Origin: Halobellus sp. MBLA0158
GTDB lineage: Archaea > Halobacteriota > Halobacteria > Halobacteriales > Haloferacaceae
Reading direction: 5' to 3'
Assembly: GCF_041477585.1 (NCBI RefSeq)
Contig: NZ_JBGNYA010000001.1
Coordinates: 620,001 to 684,000, forward strand
Length of the DNA: 64,000 nt
In this document: positions 56,854 through 64,000 of the stretch, in pieces
How positions within the stretch are numbered: the first letter of the stretch is position 1
How the letters are laid out: each line of letters begins with the position of its first letter
Translations under genes and position numbers: made by a program
The notes under the pieces: model-generated
The model's database searches: none
The model's input: only the letters and a program-made list of their open reading frames with translations
What the model was told of the DNA's origin: nothing

Positions 56854-57336
56854 TCAGTAGAACCGGGGGACGTCCTCAATCTCCTGCAGCTGATCCGAGT
56901 CTGAAAACCGCTTATCAAACTGGTCTTCTGTTAACACGTAACACGTCTTTGGATCAGTCTCGGTCATATCTTCGTGGAACACGAAGTGCAGCCAGCCATC
57001 TTTCTGCAGGTTGATCTTGTCCGCTGCACGCGGATCGATTTTGGGCTCACCACGGCCCTTAAAATCCGAAAAGAATGCCTTCGGAATACCAACAGTATAC
57101 TCACTATCACCCTCTCTAAACTTTCGAGACTCACCGCTATACTCGTAGTTCTCCTCTTTCAACTCATTTCGGGAGATAATCAAAACCCCGACCGTCTTCT
57201 CATAATGCCATAGCACCGGAAACCCAGGCTTCACGATGCTTTCCTCACGGAACAAACGGTCAGGAATACGGACATACCGACTCTCCTCACCCTTGATCTT
57301 AGAAATACCAGCAACAGTCCAAGAACGGTCCGTCAT
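56854..57336 (-). CDS. Hypothetical 160-residue protein, coupled to the M48 protease
   Basis: A strand-rich acidic protein (SWTVAGISKIKGEESRYVRI, then EYTVGIPKAFFSDFKGRGEP). The two halves each show a VxI/V-P-x-x-xF pattern, like paired AbrB-type strands, so a swapped-hairpin DNA-binding fold is possible. Start MTDRSW chosen; the frame extends 11 codons upstream. The stop touches the protease start. Might regulate or sense the protease. Confidence 0.55.
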   Translation of the reverse strand: MTDRSWTVAGISKIKGEESRYVRIPDRLFREESIVKPGFPVLWHYEKTVGVLIISRNELKEENYEYSGESRKFREGDSEYTVGIPKAFFSDFKGRGEPKIDPRAADKINLQKDGWLHFVFHEDMTETDPKTCYVLTEDQFDKRFSDSDQLQEIEDVPRFY

Positions 57337-57403
57337 CTCTGTGTACAACCAGAGGCAAGTAGGGCTCAACTGAAAAAATAAACGGGAAAAACAGGAAATT
57401 GCT

Positions 57404-57931
57404 TTACTCTAAGTATCGCTGGACTGGTTCCCTTATATCTTGATTTAGCCGGTATGCTTCTTCAGCAGCGGCACCTAACTCATCCATCGTAGCTTGAACC
57501 ATTGCAGGATCGTAATCCATCGGTATCTGGACCTGTAATAAGTCAAACGTGAGATCTTCAGAGCTTTCAGCAGTTGCCAAATAATCTGTTTTGTGATCTT
57601 CTGCAATTGACTGGTACGCGTCGGCAAGTTGGTGCTCGAAAGAATCAGGTCCAGGTAATTGGTTCGGATGTGGGTCTGATAGAAGTGCTTGACGTGTCTG
57701 CCCTGTTAATATGTGTTCGTGGCCTTCTGACGGTACTTGCCCGTACAGAACCGTATCTGTGTCGGGGTGTACGAGTTCTATTTCAGCAGTTCCACCTTCC
57801 GAAGCAGTCGTAACAGTCTCATCAAGAGTAAGCCAGGTACTGGGATGCCATTTCCACTCTTCGTGAGAACTGATTTGGTTTAGAAAATTCTCGAAATATT
57901 CCGTATCAAAGGAATCATCGTCAAACTCCAT
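57404..57931 (-). CDS. Hypothetical 175-residue acidic protein
   Basis: Acidic, soluble and mostly helical at the C-terminus (ATMDELGAAAEEAYRLNQDI), with a strand-rich middle (GGTAEIELVHPDTDTVLYGQ). No family recognised. The ATG at 57931 follows a good ribosome site (GGGTGG). Divergent from the secretion operon, from which it is separated by about 190 bp; a regulator of transfer would be in such a position, but no DNA-binding motif is visible. Confidence 0.55.
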   Translation of the reverse strand: MEFDDDSFDTEYFENFLNQISSHEEWKWHPSTWLTLDETVTTASEGGTAEIELVHPDTDTVLYGQVPSEGHEHILTGQTRQALLSDPHPNQLPGPDSFEHQLADAYQSIAEDHKTDYLATAESSEDLTFDLLQVQIPMDYDPAMVQATMDELGAAAEEAYRLNQDIREPVQRYLE

Positions 57932-57940
57932 ATTTACCAC

Positions 57941-58122
57941 CCATATTCAACAAATTTTTTATGCTTTTGCTCTGGTCGAGATATCGTTCAACTACCATAT
58001 CCACCGAGTTTAGCACCAGCCCTCAGTAGCATCAGAGGATAGATTACAGAATCCTCAATCTTCCAAGATCCCCCACGATATCGTCTCAAACCACATATTC
58101 ACCTCTCAAAGCACTGGCTGTG
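57941..58122. promoter_or_regulatory. Divergent control region of the secretion operon
   Basis: Some 180 bp, AT-rich near the minus-strand gene (AATTTTTTATGC). GATATCG occurs twice (near 57981 and 58077) about 95 bp apart. These may be promoter parts or binding sites for a regulator of transfer; nothing more specific can be said. Confidence 0.3.
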
Positions 58123-58485
58123 ATGCCAGAAAACAGAACAAGGCACGCAGCCCGGACCATCGCCATCACTGCCCTGATAACAGTGGTAGCGTCGACGCCG
58201 GCTGCTGCCGTCCACGACTCGGTCCCGTGTAGCCCACCAGAATCCTTGATGCCGTTGTTCAACCTGCTTCACAGCATCGTCGAACTGACGTTTCTGGGCG
58301 GGATCGTGCTCGCCACTCTCGGATTCATCACCGCCGGAATCCTGCTGATGATTCCGGGTGAAGACAATAGTCGACGCGGCAAGTTGGTAGCGCGGAACGT
58401 CTTGTTCGGCACCGTATTGTTGTTGAGTTCGTCGATGATTGTCCGGTTCTTCGTTAGTCAAACCGGGAGCGGCTTCTGCACCTGA
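58123..58485 (+). CDS. VirB2-like small membrane protein (T4SS pilin-like)
   Basis: A 120-residue protein: Sec signal (ITALITVVASTPAAA), then two hydrophobic helices at about 45-75 and 90-110 (LTFLGGIVLATLGFITAGIL, and NVLFGTVLLLSSSMIVRFFV) separated by a basic loop PGEDNSRRGKL. Size, signal and two-helix layout match VirB2/TrbC pilins. First gene of the secretion operon and 6 nt before the VirB6-like gene. GTG at 58120 is an alternative start. Confidence 0.65.
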   Translation: MPENRTRHAARTIAITALITVVASTPAAAVHDSVPCSPPESLMPLFNLLHSIVELTFLGGIVLATLGFITAGILLMIPGEDNSRRGKLVARNVLFGTVLLLSSSMIVRFFVSQTGSGFCT

Positions 58486-58491
58486 ACAACA

Positions 58492-59595
58492 ATGAAACGA
58501 AGTAATTCTTTGTACGTGCGTGTCGCGCTCGCTGCCCTGCTCGCGACGTCGTTACTGGCGGTGCCGGTCGCTGCCCAAGATAGTGGTCAAGAGGATGAGA
58601 GTGATGATGGCGGTAATACGATCATCGAGATAGACGTCGGCGATATTGTCGACGCGATTGAGGATTTGGCCGACGACTTTCAGGACTTCGCCGGCGACTG
58701 GGACAACACGTTACAGGAGGTGTTGACCGCGGTCCTGTTCCGGCCGTTCCGAACACTTGGACAGCAAACCCTGGAGTCATTGACCTACCTGTTCCTGAAC
58801 ACTCCTTCCGTCGATCCGAATCCAGCAGTCGAAGAAGTTCACCGCGAAGTCCTGCTCGTAACCACCTTGCTATCTACCGCGGGTTTTGCCGTGGCGGGAA
58901 TCCTGTATATGGTTGGTCCGGTGGTTGGCGTCTCTTACAGCCAAGTCCGATCCATACTGCCGCGGCTGCTGTTAGCACTGATTTTCTCGACCGTTTCTCT
59001 GCCGCTGCTTCAACTAGCGGTCGATCTCACGGATGCGTTGATTCTGGCTTTCGCACCCGAACAGCTCTCGATGTCGTTCTCCCAGTTGTTCGGATTCAGT
59101 ATCGGGTTGGTCTTGGTCTGGGTGGTGAAGGCTACGCTGTTGTTGGTGTTGGCGGCGTTATTCGTGATCAGAGATGTCTACATCCTGTTCGTCGCCGCAA
59201 TCAGCCCGTTAATCGCGTTGATGTGGAGCCTGCCGTCGACCAAGAAGTACGCGGACACGTTCATCTCTGGTTGGATCGCCGCACTCCTCATCGCACCACT
59301 CGACCTGCTAGCAATCAAATTCTCGATGGCGCTCCTCCAAGGAAACGGAGCCACTGGAATACAGAGCGTGTCAAACTGGATACTGGGCATCGGCAGCCTG
59401 GTACTCCTACTACTGATCCCACGACAACTCTGGAAAGCCTCACAATCCACAGTCGGGAAAGCCAACGAGCTTGGTTCAGAGTTGAAAAAGCGGTTCAGGA
59501 ACAGTCAAACCGGCAAAAAAGTGAATCCGGTACATCGGTACCGAGACCAGAATATGTGGCGTCGTCGAAACCGAAGCTTCCAGGAGGATGACTGA
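58492..59595 (+). CDS. VirB6/TrbL-like polytopic membrane protein
   Basis: A 367-residue protein with a signal peptide (VALAALLATSLLAVPVAAQD), an acidic external stretch (about 30-60) and at least six helices. The central part (SFSQLFGFSIGLVLVWVVKA, then FVIRDVYILFVAAISPLIAL) is typical of VirB6/TrbL channel proteins: helices, then a cytoplasmic loop with MWSLPSTKKYADTFISGWIA. The C-terminus is basic. It would be the inner-membrane core of the conjugation channel. Starts 6 nt after the VirB2-like gene. Confidence 0.75.
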   Translation: MKRSNSLYVRVALAALLATSLLAVPVAAQDSGQEDESDDGGNTIIEIDVGDIVDAIEDLADDFQDFAGDWDNTLQEVLTAVLFRPFRTLGQQTLESLTYLFLNTPSVDPNPAVEEVHREVLLVTTLLSTAGFAVAGILYMVGPVVGVSYSQVRSILPRLLLALIFSTVSLPLLQLAVDLTDALILAFAPEQLSMSFSQLFGFSIGLVLVWVVKATLLLVLAALFVIRDVYILFVAAISPLIALMWSLPSTKKYADTFISGWIAALLIAPLDLLAIKFSMALLQGNGATGIQSVSNWILGIGSLVLLLLIPRQLWKASQSTVGKANELGSELKKRFRNSQTGKKVNPVHRYRDQNMWRRRNRSFQEDD

Positions 59596-59598
59596 AAA

Positions 59599-61776
59599 AT
59601 GTCTGGACCCAGCATCCGGATCCCTGGCGACCTCAACATCCCTACCCGTTTCTTCGGACGATTCACGCCCCGCGACCTCATCAGAATCAGTACTCCGCTC
59701 ATCCTGATATGGATCCAAGTTTCTGGCTCCCCACTCAACCTCTCCACGGCCGTACTCCTCCTACTCGGAGCCGGTGTCAGCACTGTTTGGTACGGTTTCC
59801 GGCCCTACGGAAAGCCGTTAGACAATCACCTGTACCACTTCCTCCGCTGGCTGTACAGACAGCAAACCGAGTCAGAACAGCCGGAGATCAACATCGAACA
59901 AGAATGCATCGTAGTCGGCGAGGAAACCGTAGTCGGGTACGTCGAGGTCGAGCCGACCAACCTGGAGATGAAAACCACGGCCGAGCAGAAAGCCCTCCAC
60001 AACGTCTACGAAAACCTGCTCAACACCGTCTCCTACCCAGTCACCATCCATTCTAGGCAAAAACAGGTCGACCTCAGCCAGTACCGCCGAAAGATTCTGG
60101 ACAACGCCGATGACTCCACCCTGAGAAACGATTACCTGCGGTACATCGACCAATTCAGCGAAAATGAACTCACAGCAACAACCCACATCATCACGGTCAA
60201 AACCCATCAAAACAGCGTCCAATGGCTTCAGCAACGCCTACCCGAATGGCTACCGATAGAGACAGAATCGGAAGTCGACGTCGAAAACCTGGCAGAAGAA
60301 CTCAACAACCGAATCAACGAAGTCATCGACGCCGTCAACACAGCCGACCTCTCACCCGAACACGTCACCGGAAGAGAACTCGAAGAACTGGCAAGGGAGG
60401 AACGGCTCGAACCGTTCCAACCGACGCCTACCAAATCCACGACCCCCGCCGAACGAGGCGGAACCCATCAGCATCCGGTTATAGTCTCTGAACTGCCTTC
60501 CCAGACTGAACTGGCTTGGCCGCATCAACTGCTCCAAGTCGACGGACAAGTCGACATAACACAGGTCATCCACCCGCGAAGCCCCGCCAAGACCTCAAAA
60601 AAGCTCCAACGGATCTCGGAGAAGCTACACGCCGAGATCGACTCTCTGTTGAGACAGGGCCATACAGGCACTAACAAACTCGAATCACTGCTCGAAGACA
60701 CGGAATGGTTCCTCGACCTGCTCGCAGACAGAGAAGCACAGCCCGTCGACTACGCCGCCTACATCACCGCACACCACGACGAACAGGAGAAAGCACGCCA
60801 GACACTCGAACAAGTCATCAACCGATTGGAAACCTTACAGATCCGGTATCAGCAGCCGGTTCTCCGAACCGACCAAGCATACCACACCCACAACCTGCTG
60901 TACTCCGACCAGTTAGACGAGACCTGGCTGGTACCGACCAGTAGTGCCGCCGCTGGCTTCCCCTTCGCCACCCAAAACACAGACCAAGACCACGGAGTGA
61001 TCTATGGCGTCGACAAAAACAGTCAGTCACCCGTCCTGCTCGACCGATTCCAATGGAGCAGTCATTCAACGGCGCGGATGGGAATGGTCGGCTCCGGCAA
61101 AAGCTACGCCTCCAAAATCGAACTCCTCCGCACCTGGCTCGCCTACCAAGATACGCAGATCATCATCGTAGACCCGAAAAAAGAGTACAGAAGCATAACT
61201 CGACTCCTCAACGGCGAAACCCAAGTCCTCAAACAAAGCCAGGAGATCAATCCCAGCGACCACTCCGTCGTCAACTACACTGTCGAAGACCGCGGCCAAG
61301 AAGAAAACAAGAAGCTGCTAGTCGACGCCGTCCGAGAAATCTACCGATCTACAAGCCAAAACCGGCGTAAGACACTCGTCTTAATCGACGAAGCCCGCAT
61401 CCTCCTAAACGATGACGAAGGCCGAAACGTACTGAACCAGTTCGTTCTGGAGGCACGAGATACGAACACTGCCATCACTTTGGTAACGCAGAACGCCTCC
61501 CACTTCACCCACCACCGGAAAGGCCGCGAAATCCTCGACAATATACCCGCGAAAATCTTTATGCGGCACGACCGCGTCCCCGACTCAGTCAGTAACTACT
61601 TCGACCTGAGCCAACGCGAAAAGCAACGGCTCCACGAACTCAAAACCGGTACCGACGCCGAGTACAGCGAAGCACTAGTCAAAATCACCGGAAAACTCGA
61701 CACACAAATCGAAATCCAAGCCACCTCAAAAGAACACGCCACAATCACCGCAGGAAACGGAGGCAGGAGTCGATGA
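59599..61776 (+). CDS. VirB3/PrgI-VirB4 fusion ATPase (TraC-like)
   Basis: A 725-residue secretion motor. Residues 1-65 resemble PrgI/VirB3: RIPGDLNIPTRFFGRFTPRD then two hydrophobic helices, as in bacterial PrgI. The rest is VirB4: a ~300-residue N-terminal domain, Walker A GMVGSGKS (Gly495-Ser502), Walker B LVLIDEAR (Asp597, Glu598), and the Gln/Asn-rich motif LVTQNASHF. Fusions of VirB3 with VirB4 are known in bacterial systems. It powers substrate transfer or pilus assembly. 3 nt after the preceding stop and overlapping the next start (ATGA). Confidence 0.88.
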   Translation: MSGPSIRIPGDLNIPTRFFGRFTPRDLIRISTPLILIWIQVSGSPLNLSTAVLLLLGAGVSTVWYGFRPYGKPLDNHLYHFLRWLYRQQTESEQPEINIEQECIVVGEETVVGYVEVEPTNLEMKTTAEQKALHNVYENLLNTVSYPVTIHSRQKQVDLSQYRRKILDNADDSTLRNDYLRYIDQFSENELTATTHIITVKTHQNSVQWLQQRLPEWLPIETESEVDVENLAEELNNRINEVIDAVNTADLSPEHVTGRELEELAREERLEPFQPTPTKSTTPAERGGTHQHPVIVSELPSQTELAWPHQLLQVDGQVDITQVIHPRSPAKTSKKLQRISEKLHAEIDSLLRQGHTGTNKLESLLEDTEWFLDLLADREAQPVDYAAYITAHHDEQEKARQTLEQVINRLETLQIRYQQPVLRTDQAYHTHNLLYSDQLDETWLVPTSSAAAGFPFATQNTDQDHGVIYGVDKNSQSPVLLDRFQWSSHSTARMGMVGSGKSYASKIELLRTWLAYQDTQIIIVDPKKEYRSITRLLNGETQVLKQSQEINPSDHSVVNYTVEDRGQEENKKLLVDAVREIYRSTSQNRRKTLVLIDEARILLNDDEGRNVLNQFVLEARDTNTAITLVTQNASHFTHHRKGREILDNIPAKIFMRHDRVPDSVSNYFDLSQREKQRLHELKTGTDAEYSEALVKITGKLDTQIEIQATSKEHATITAGNGGRSR

Positions 61777-62756
61777 ACTCGATCAAGCACCGCCTCCTCA
61801 ACAACCACATCGTCCTTACTGAGGACGAAGCAGAAACTCTCTCACAGCCCTCTACAAACCACTACACGGTAGAAGTCAAACCCGCAGACCCATCCACCTC
61901 CAACATTCCCGAGACACTCACAGAGTTCACCGACGCAATCACCGAATTCCAAACCAGTTATCTCGGACTCAAAAACACGTCACCCACCACAATCTTCGAA
62001 ATACTGCGACCACAACCCAACCAACTCCGGTTCCAATACCACGCACCTACCAAAAGACTGGAGCGGAAAATCCGGCTCCACCTCTCCAACCAGATACCCA
62101 AAGTCGGATTCCAAGAGGGTACCACAGAACTACCAGTCGGAGAAGGCGGTACTGTTGGCGGCGGATTCCTTACTACCGGATACAGCAGTTATCATCCGCT
62201 CCGGTACGAGTTCGACTCACCGCCTAACAACGCTGTAGTTTCAGCTCTGCACCGACACGCTACCCAGAGCACACGGTACCTGATCCAGATCCTGTTCAAG
62301 CCCGTAGCCGGCCACTCACTGAAACAGTGGCTGTGGAGAAAACGGGCGTACCACCACCGCAACTACCTGAAAAAAGAGAAAGACAGCTTGTGGAGAACGG
62401 TACAGCCCACCCGGAGAGAACGAAGACAGGCACAGGAGATCGATGACAAAGCCGGCGAGCCCCGGTACCGGACCAGTATCCGGTTCCTCGTAATCAACGC
62501 CGCCGACTACACACCTAGCCGAGTCAAAGAACTGGCCGGAGCCTACAACACGTTCGAAAACCCGGAAACCGGGCAATACCTTGACGCAGTCACCGTAACC
62601 CGGCTCCAGCGAAAACCCTTTCTCCGGTTCGCAGAAGCCGTCGGACAACGCCGTTTCTCCGGTTGGACACGTAGCTTCCAAACCAGTGCGAAAGAACTCG
62701 CAGCACTGCTCTCACTCCCAGACAAACAACAAGAAAACATCCAGTACAACCGATGA
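61773..62756 (+). CDS. Unknown protein between VirB4- and VirD4-like genes
   Basis: A 327-residue soluble protein. There is an alpha/beta N-terminal region (PSTNHYTVEVKPADPSTSNI, then LRPQPNQLRFQYHAPTKRLE), a Gly-rich patch (GEGGTVGGGF), and a central basic helical part (QWLWRKRAYHHRNYLKKEKD). The later part, with the strand TSIRFLVINAADYTPSRVKE, resembles the N-terminal region of archaeal conjugation ATPases that has here become a separate gene. ATGA overlaps on both sides prove coupling; it probably binds the VirD4-like ATPase. Confidence 0.6.
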   Translation: MNSIKHRLLNNHIVLTEDEAETLSQPSTNHYTVEVKPADPSTSNIPETLTEFTDAITEFQTSYLGLKNTSPTTIFEILRPQPNQLRFQYHAPTKRLERKIRLHLSNQIPKVGFQEGTTELPVGEGGTVGGGFLTTGYSSYHPLRYEFDSPPNNAVVSALHRHATQSTRYLIQILFKPVAGHSLKQWLWRKRAYHHRNYLKKEKDSLWRTVQPTRRERRQAQEIDDKAGEPRYRTSIRFLVINAADYTPSRVKELAGAYNTFENPETGQYLDAVTVTRLQRKPFLRFAEAVGQRRFSGWTRSFQTSAKELAALLSLPDKQQENIQYNR

Positions 62757-64000
62757 CACCCGAAGAAGCCCAAAACCTGATCGAGAACAGCGACGCATTC
62801 ACAACCACGTTCATCGGCACCCGCACCAGCAAACTCGGCGTCGAAGAAGATGTGGGTATCCCCGACGATCAACGCCGCTTACACGTCTTGACTACCGGCC
62901 CTACCGGGTATGGCAAGACGCAGGTGATGATCCACGCCGCACTCCAAGACAGCTACAAGAATCGGGGATTCTGCTTCCTCATCCCGAAAGGCGGCGCTGA
63001 AAAACAAATACTCAGCAAACTACCTGAAGACCGGCTAGACGACGTACTCTACATTAACCCAGGAGAATCACCGTTACCCTCGATCAACGTCCTCCAGCCC
63101 CACACAACGGAGGAAATGACCAGGCAGCAGAAAGAGAACCAGAAAGAGATTATCGTCTCCGACCTCATCGACCTCTTCAAAAGACAAAGTGAGAACTGGG
63201 GTGACCAATTCGGCCGTGTACTCGAAACTCTGCTCCGCGCACACCTCAACCAGAACATCTACCACGGCCAAAACAAGTCACTGCTCGACGTCTTCCACTG
63301 CGTAACCCAAGACGAAGAACTCTCAGACCTGATCGATCAAACCGAGGACCCGGTAATCCGGAGACAACTGGTCCAAGTCAAAGAAGACCTGTCCAGCTAT
63401 GAAATGGGGCCGCTACAACGACGACTAAACGACTTCGTGATGCGGCCAACCATCCGAAAAATCATCTCCTCACAACACAGCGACATCAACTTCCGAAAAG
63501 CGGTCAACCAAGGCAAAATAATCTTAGTCGACATCCAAAAGGGTGAGATCGGGGAAACAGTCTCCACCCTCGTCGGCAGCATAATCATCACCCAAGTCTG
63601 GGCAGCAGCACAAAGCCGAATCACCCAAACCCCAGAGAACAGGGAACCGTTCTACCTGTACGTCGACGAACTCCAAAACTTCGGCAGCGAGGGCTCCGCA
63701 CTCGCACAAATGCTCGCAGAAGCACGAGAATACCGGCTCGGACTCTGGCTCGCCACACAATACATCTCCAACCTCGACTCCAAAACAATGCAAGAAGCCG
63801 TTCTCAACAACTGCCGCAGCAAAATCCTATTCCAACCCAGCGACAGCGAAAACAAAAACCGGCTCATCTCCACACTCAACCAAATCAGTAAAAACGAAAT
63901 CAACCAACTCGGCCGATACCGAGCCATCCTCCAAACACCGAGTAGAAAAACGCAGAAACCTGCCGTCAAAATCGATACCTACCCACCCTGGACCGGCGAC
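62753..64000 (+). CDS. VirD4/TraG-like coupling ATPase (runs off the right edge)
   Basis: The first 416 residues of a DNA-translocating ATPase. Walker A is GPTGYGKT (Gly49-Thr56), with a further motor motif KIILVDIQKGEIG (Asp260) and YVDELQNFGS (Asp305-Glu306), then the sensor LGLWLATQYISNL. There are no N-terminal membrane helices, unlike VirD4, so membrane attachment must come from partners. It should feed DNA into the secretion channel. The frame is open at the right edge. Starts with ATGA overlap. Confidence 0.85.
   Translation, partial: MTPEEAQNLIENSDAFTTTFIGTRTSKLGVEEDVGIPDDQRRLHVLTTGPTGYGKTQVMIHAALQDSYKNRGFCFLIPKGGAEKQILSKLPEDRLDDVLYINPGESPLPSINVLQPHTTEEMTRQQKENQKEIIVSDLIDLFKRQSENWGDQFGRVLETLLRAHLNQNIYHGQNKSLLDVFHCVTQDEELSDLIDQTEDPVIRRQLVQVKEDLSSYEMGPLQRRLNDFVMRPTIRKIISSQHSDINFRKAVNQGKIILVDIQKGEIGETVSTLVGSIIITQVWAAAQSRITQTPENREPFYLYVDELQNFGSEGSALAQMLAEAREYRLGLWLATQYISNLDSKTMQEAVLNNCRSKILFQPSDSENKNRLISTLNQISKNEINQLGRYRAILQTPSRKTQKPAVKIDTYPPWTGD

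Larger units (their letters stand above)
22519..64000. mobile_element. Integrated (probably conjugative) element, right end outside the window
   Basis: From the tRNA-Thr fragment rightwards, base composition drops, codon use changes and the gene content becomes that of a mobile element: integrase remnant, tyrosine recombinase, two Cdc6/Orc1-like proteins, HerA-like ATPase, toxin-antitoxin pairs, DUF932, and a VirB4/VirD4-type secretion operon. No core haloarchaeal housekeeping genes occur after 22.6 kb. The right border is not seen, so the size is a minimum of 41 kb. It could be one integrative conjugative element or two elements in tandem, given two integrase traces. Confidence 0.75.

Noticed and set aside
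58099-58461. Minus-strand frame opposite the VirB2-like gene
   Set aside because: The plus strand has a signal peptide and two clear membrane helices in an operon; the antisense product is polar low complexity.

Overview
The window comes from a haloarchaeon (class Halobacteria). Nearly all proteins are strongly acidic, the core part is very GC-rich, translation starts and promoters look archaeal, and several families seen here are typical of the class. It splits into two parts at a tRNA-Thr fragment near 22.52-22.56 kb.

Part A, about 1-22.5 kb, is GC-rich chromosomal DNA with an energy and sulfur theme. It starts with a partial rhodanese gene, a PIN-like protein and a 7TM-PAS histidine kinase. 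A sulfur cluster follows: a DsrE-like protein and TusA on the minus strand, and divergently a rhodanese/metallo-beta-lactamase fusion plus two half-size YeeE/YedE (thiosulfate-uptake type) membrane proteins. Next come a TrkA-type K+ regulator, a YjdF-like membrane protein, a YdjM-like hydrolase and small proteins. A Tat-exported formate dehydrogenase operon (alpha, beta, small membrane protein, cytochrome b gamma; minus strand) faces an HdrA/MvhD-like iron-sulfur protein and a TorD-type chaperone across a control region with a DtxR-like palindrome. Three overlapping small membrane-protein genes, a Tat lipoprotein and a block of small conserved genes complete the part.

Part B, about 22.5 kb to the right edge, is an integrated element of visibly lower GC. 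Its left border is a 44-nt 3' fragment of tRNA-Thr(GGU), the expected attachment-site scar; the intact tRNA and right border must lie beyond the window. Inside are the C-terminal remnant of one tyrosine integrase and a complete, different tyrosine recombinase with zinc-binding motifs. There are two divergent Cdc6/Orc1-like ATPases, and a defence-like stretch holding PD-(D/E)XK-like proteins, a GIY-YIG protein and a DndD/SMC-like ATPase without a Walker A. The element also has a TRAM protein, a nucleotidyltransferase with its own operator, a TraB-like membrane protein, a HerA-like ATPase with a nuclease-like tail, and antitoxin/PIN modules.

The most striking gene of part B is a 10.9-kb gene for a secreted 3624-residue subtilase. 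It carries FN3-like and PKD domains, 24 GLUG repeats and a PGF-CTERM cell-surface anchor. After a lipoprotein, another toxin-antitoxin pair, a DUF932 protein and an M48 membrane protease, the window ends in a plus-strand type IV secretion/conjugation operon: VirB2-like, VirB6-like, PrgI/VirB3-VirB4 fusion, an unknown protein and a VirD4-like ATPase. I read part B as an integrative conjugative element carrying a giant cell-surface protease/adhesin as cargo.
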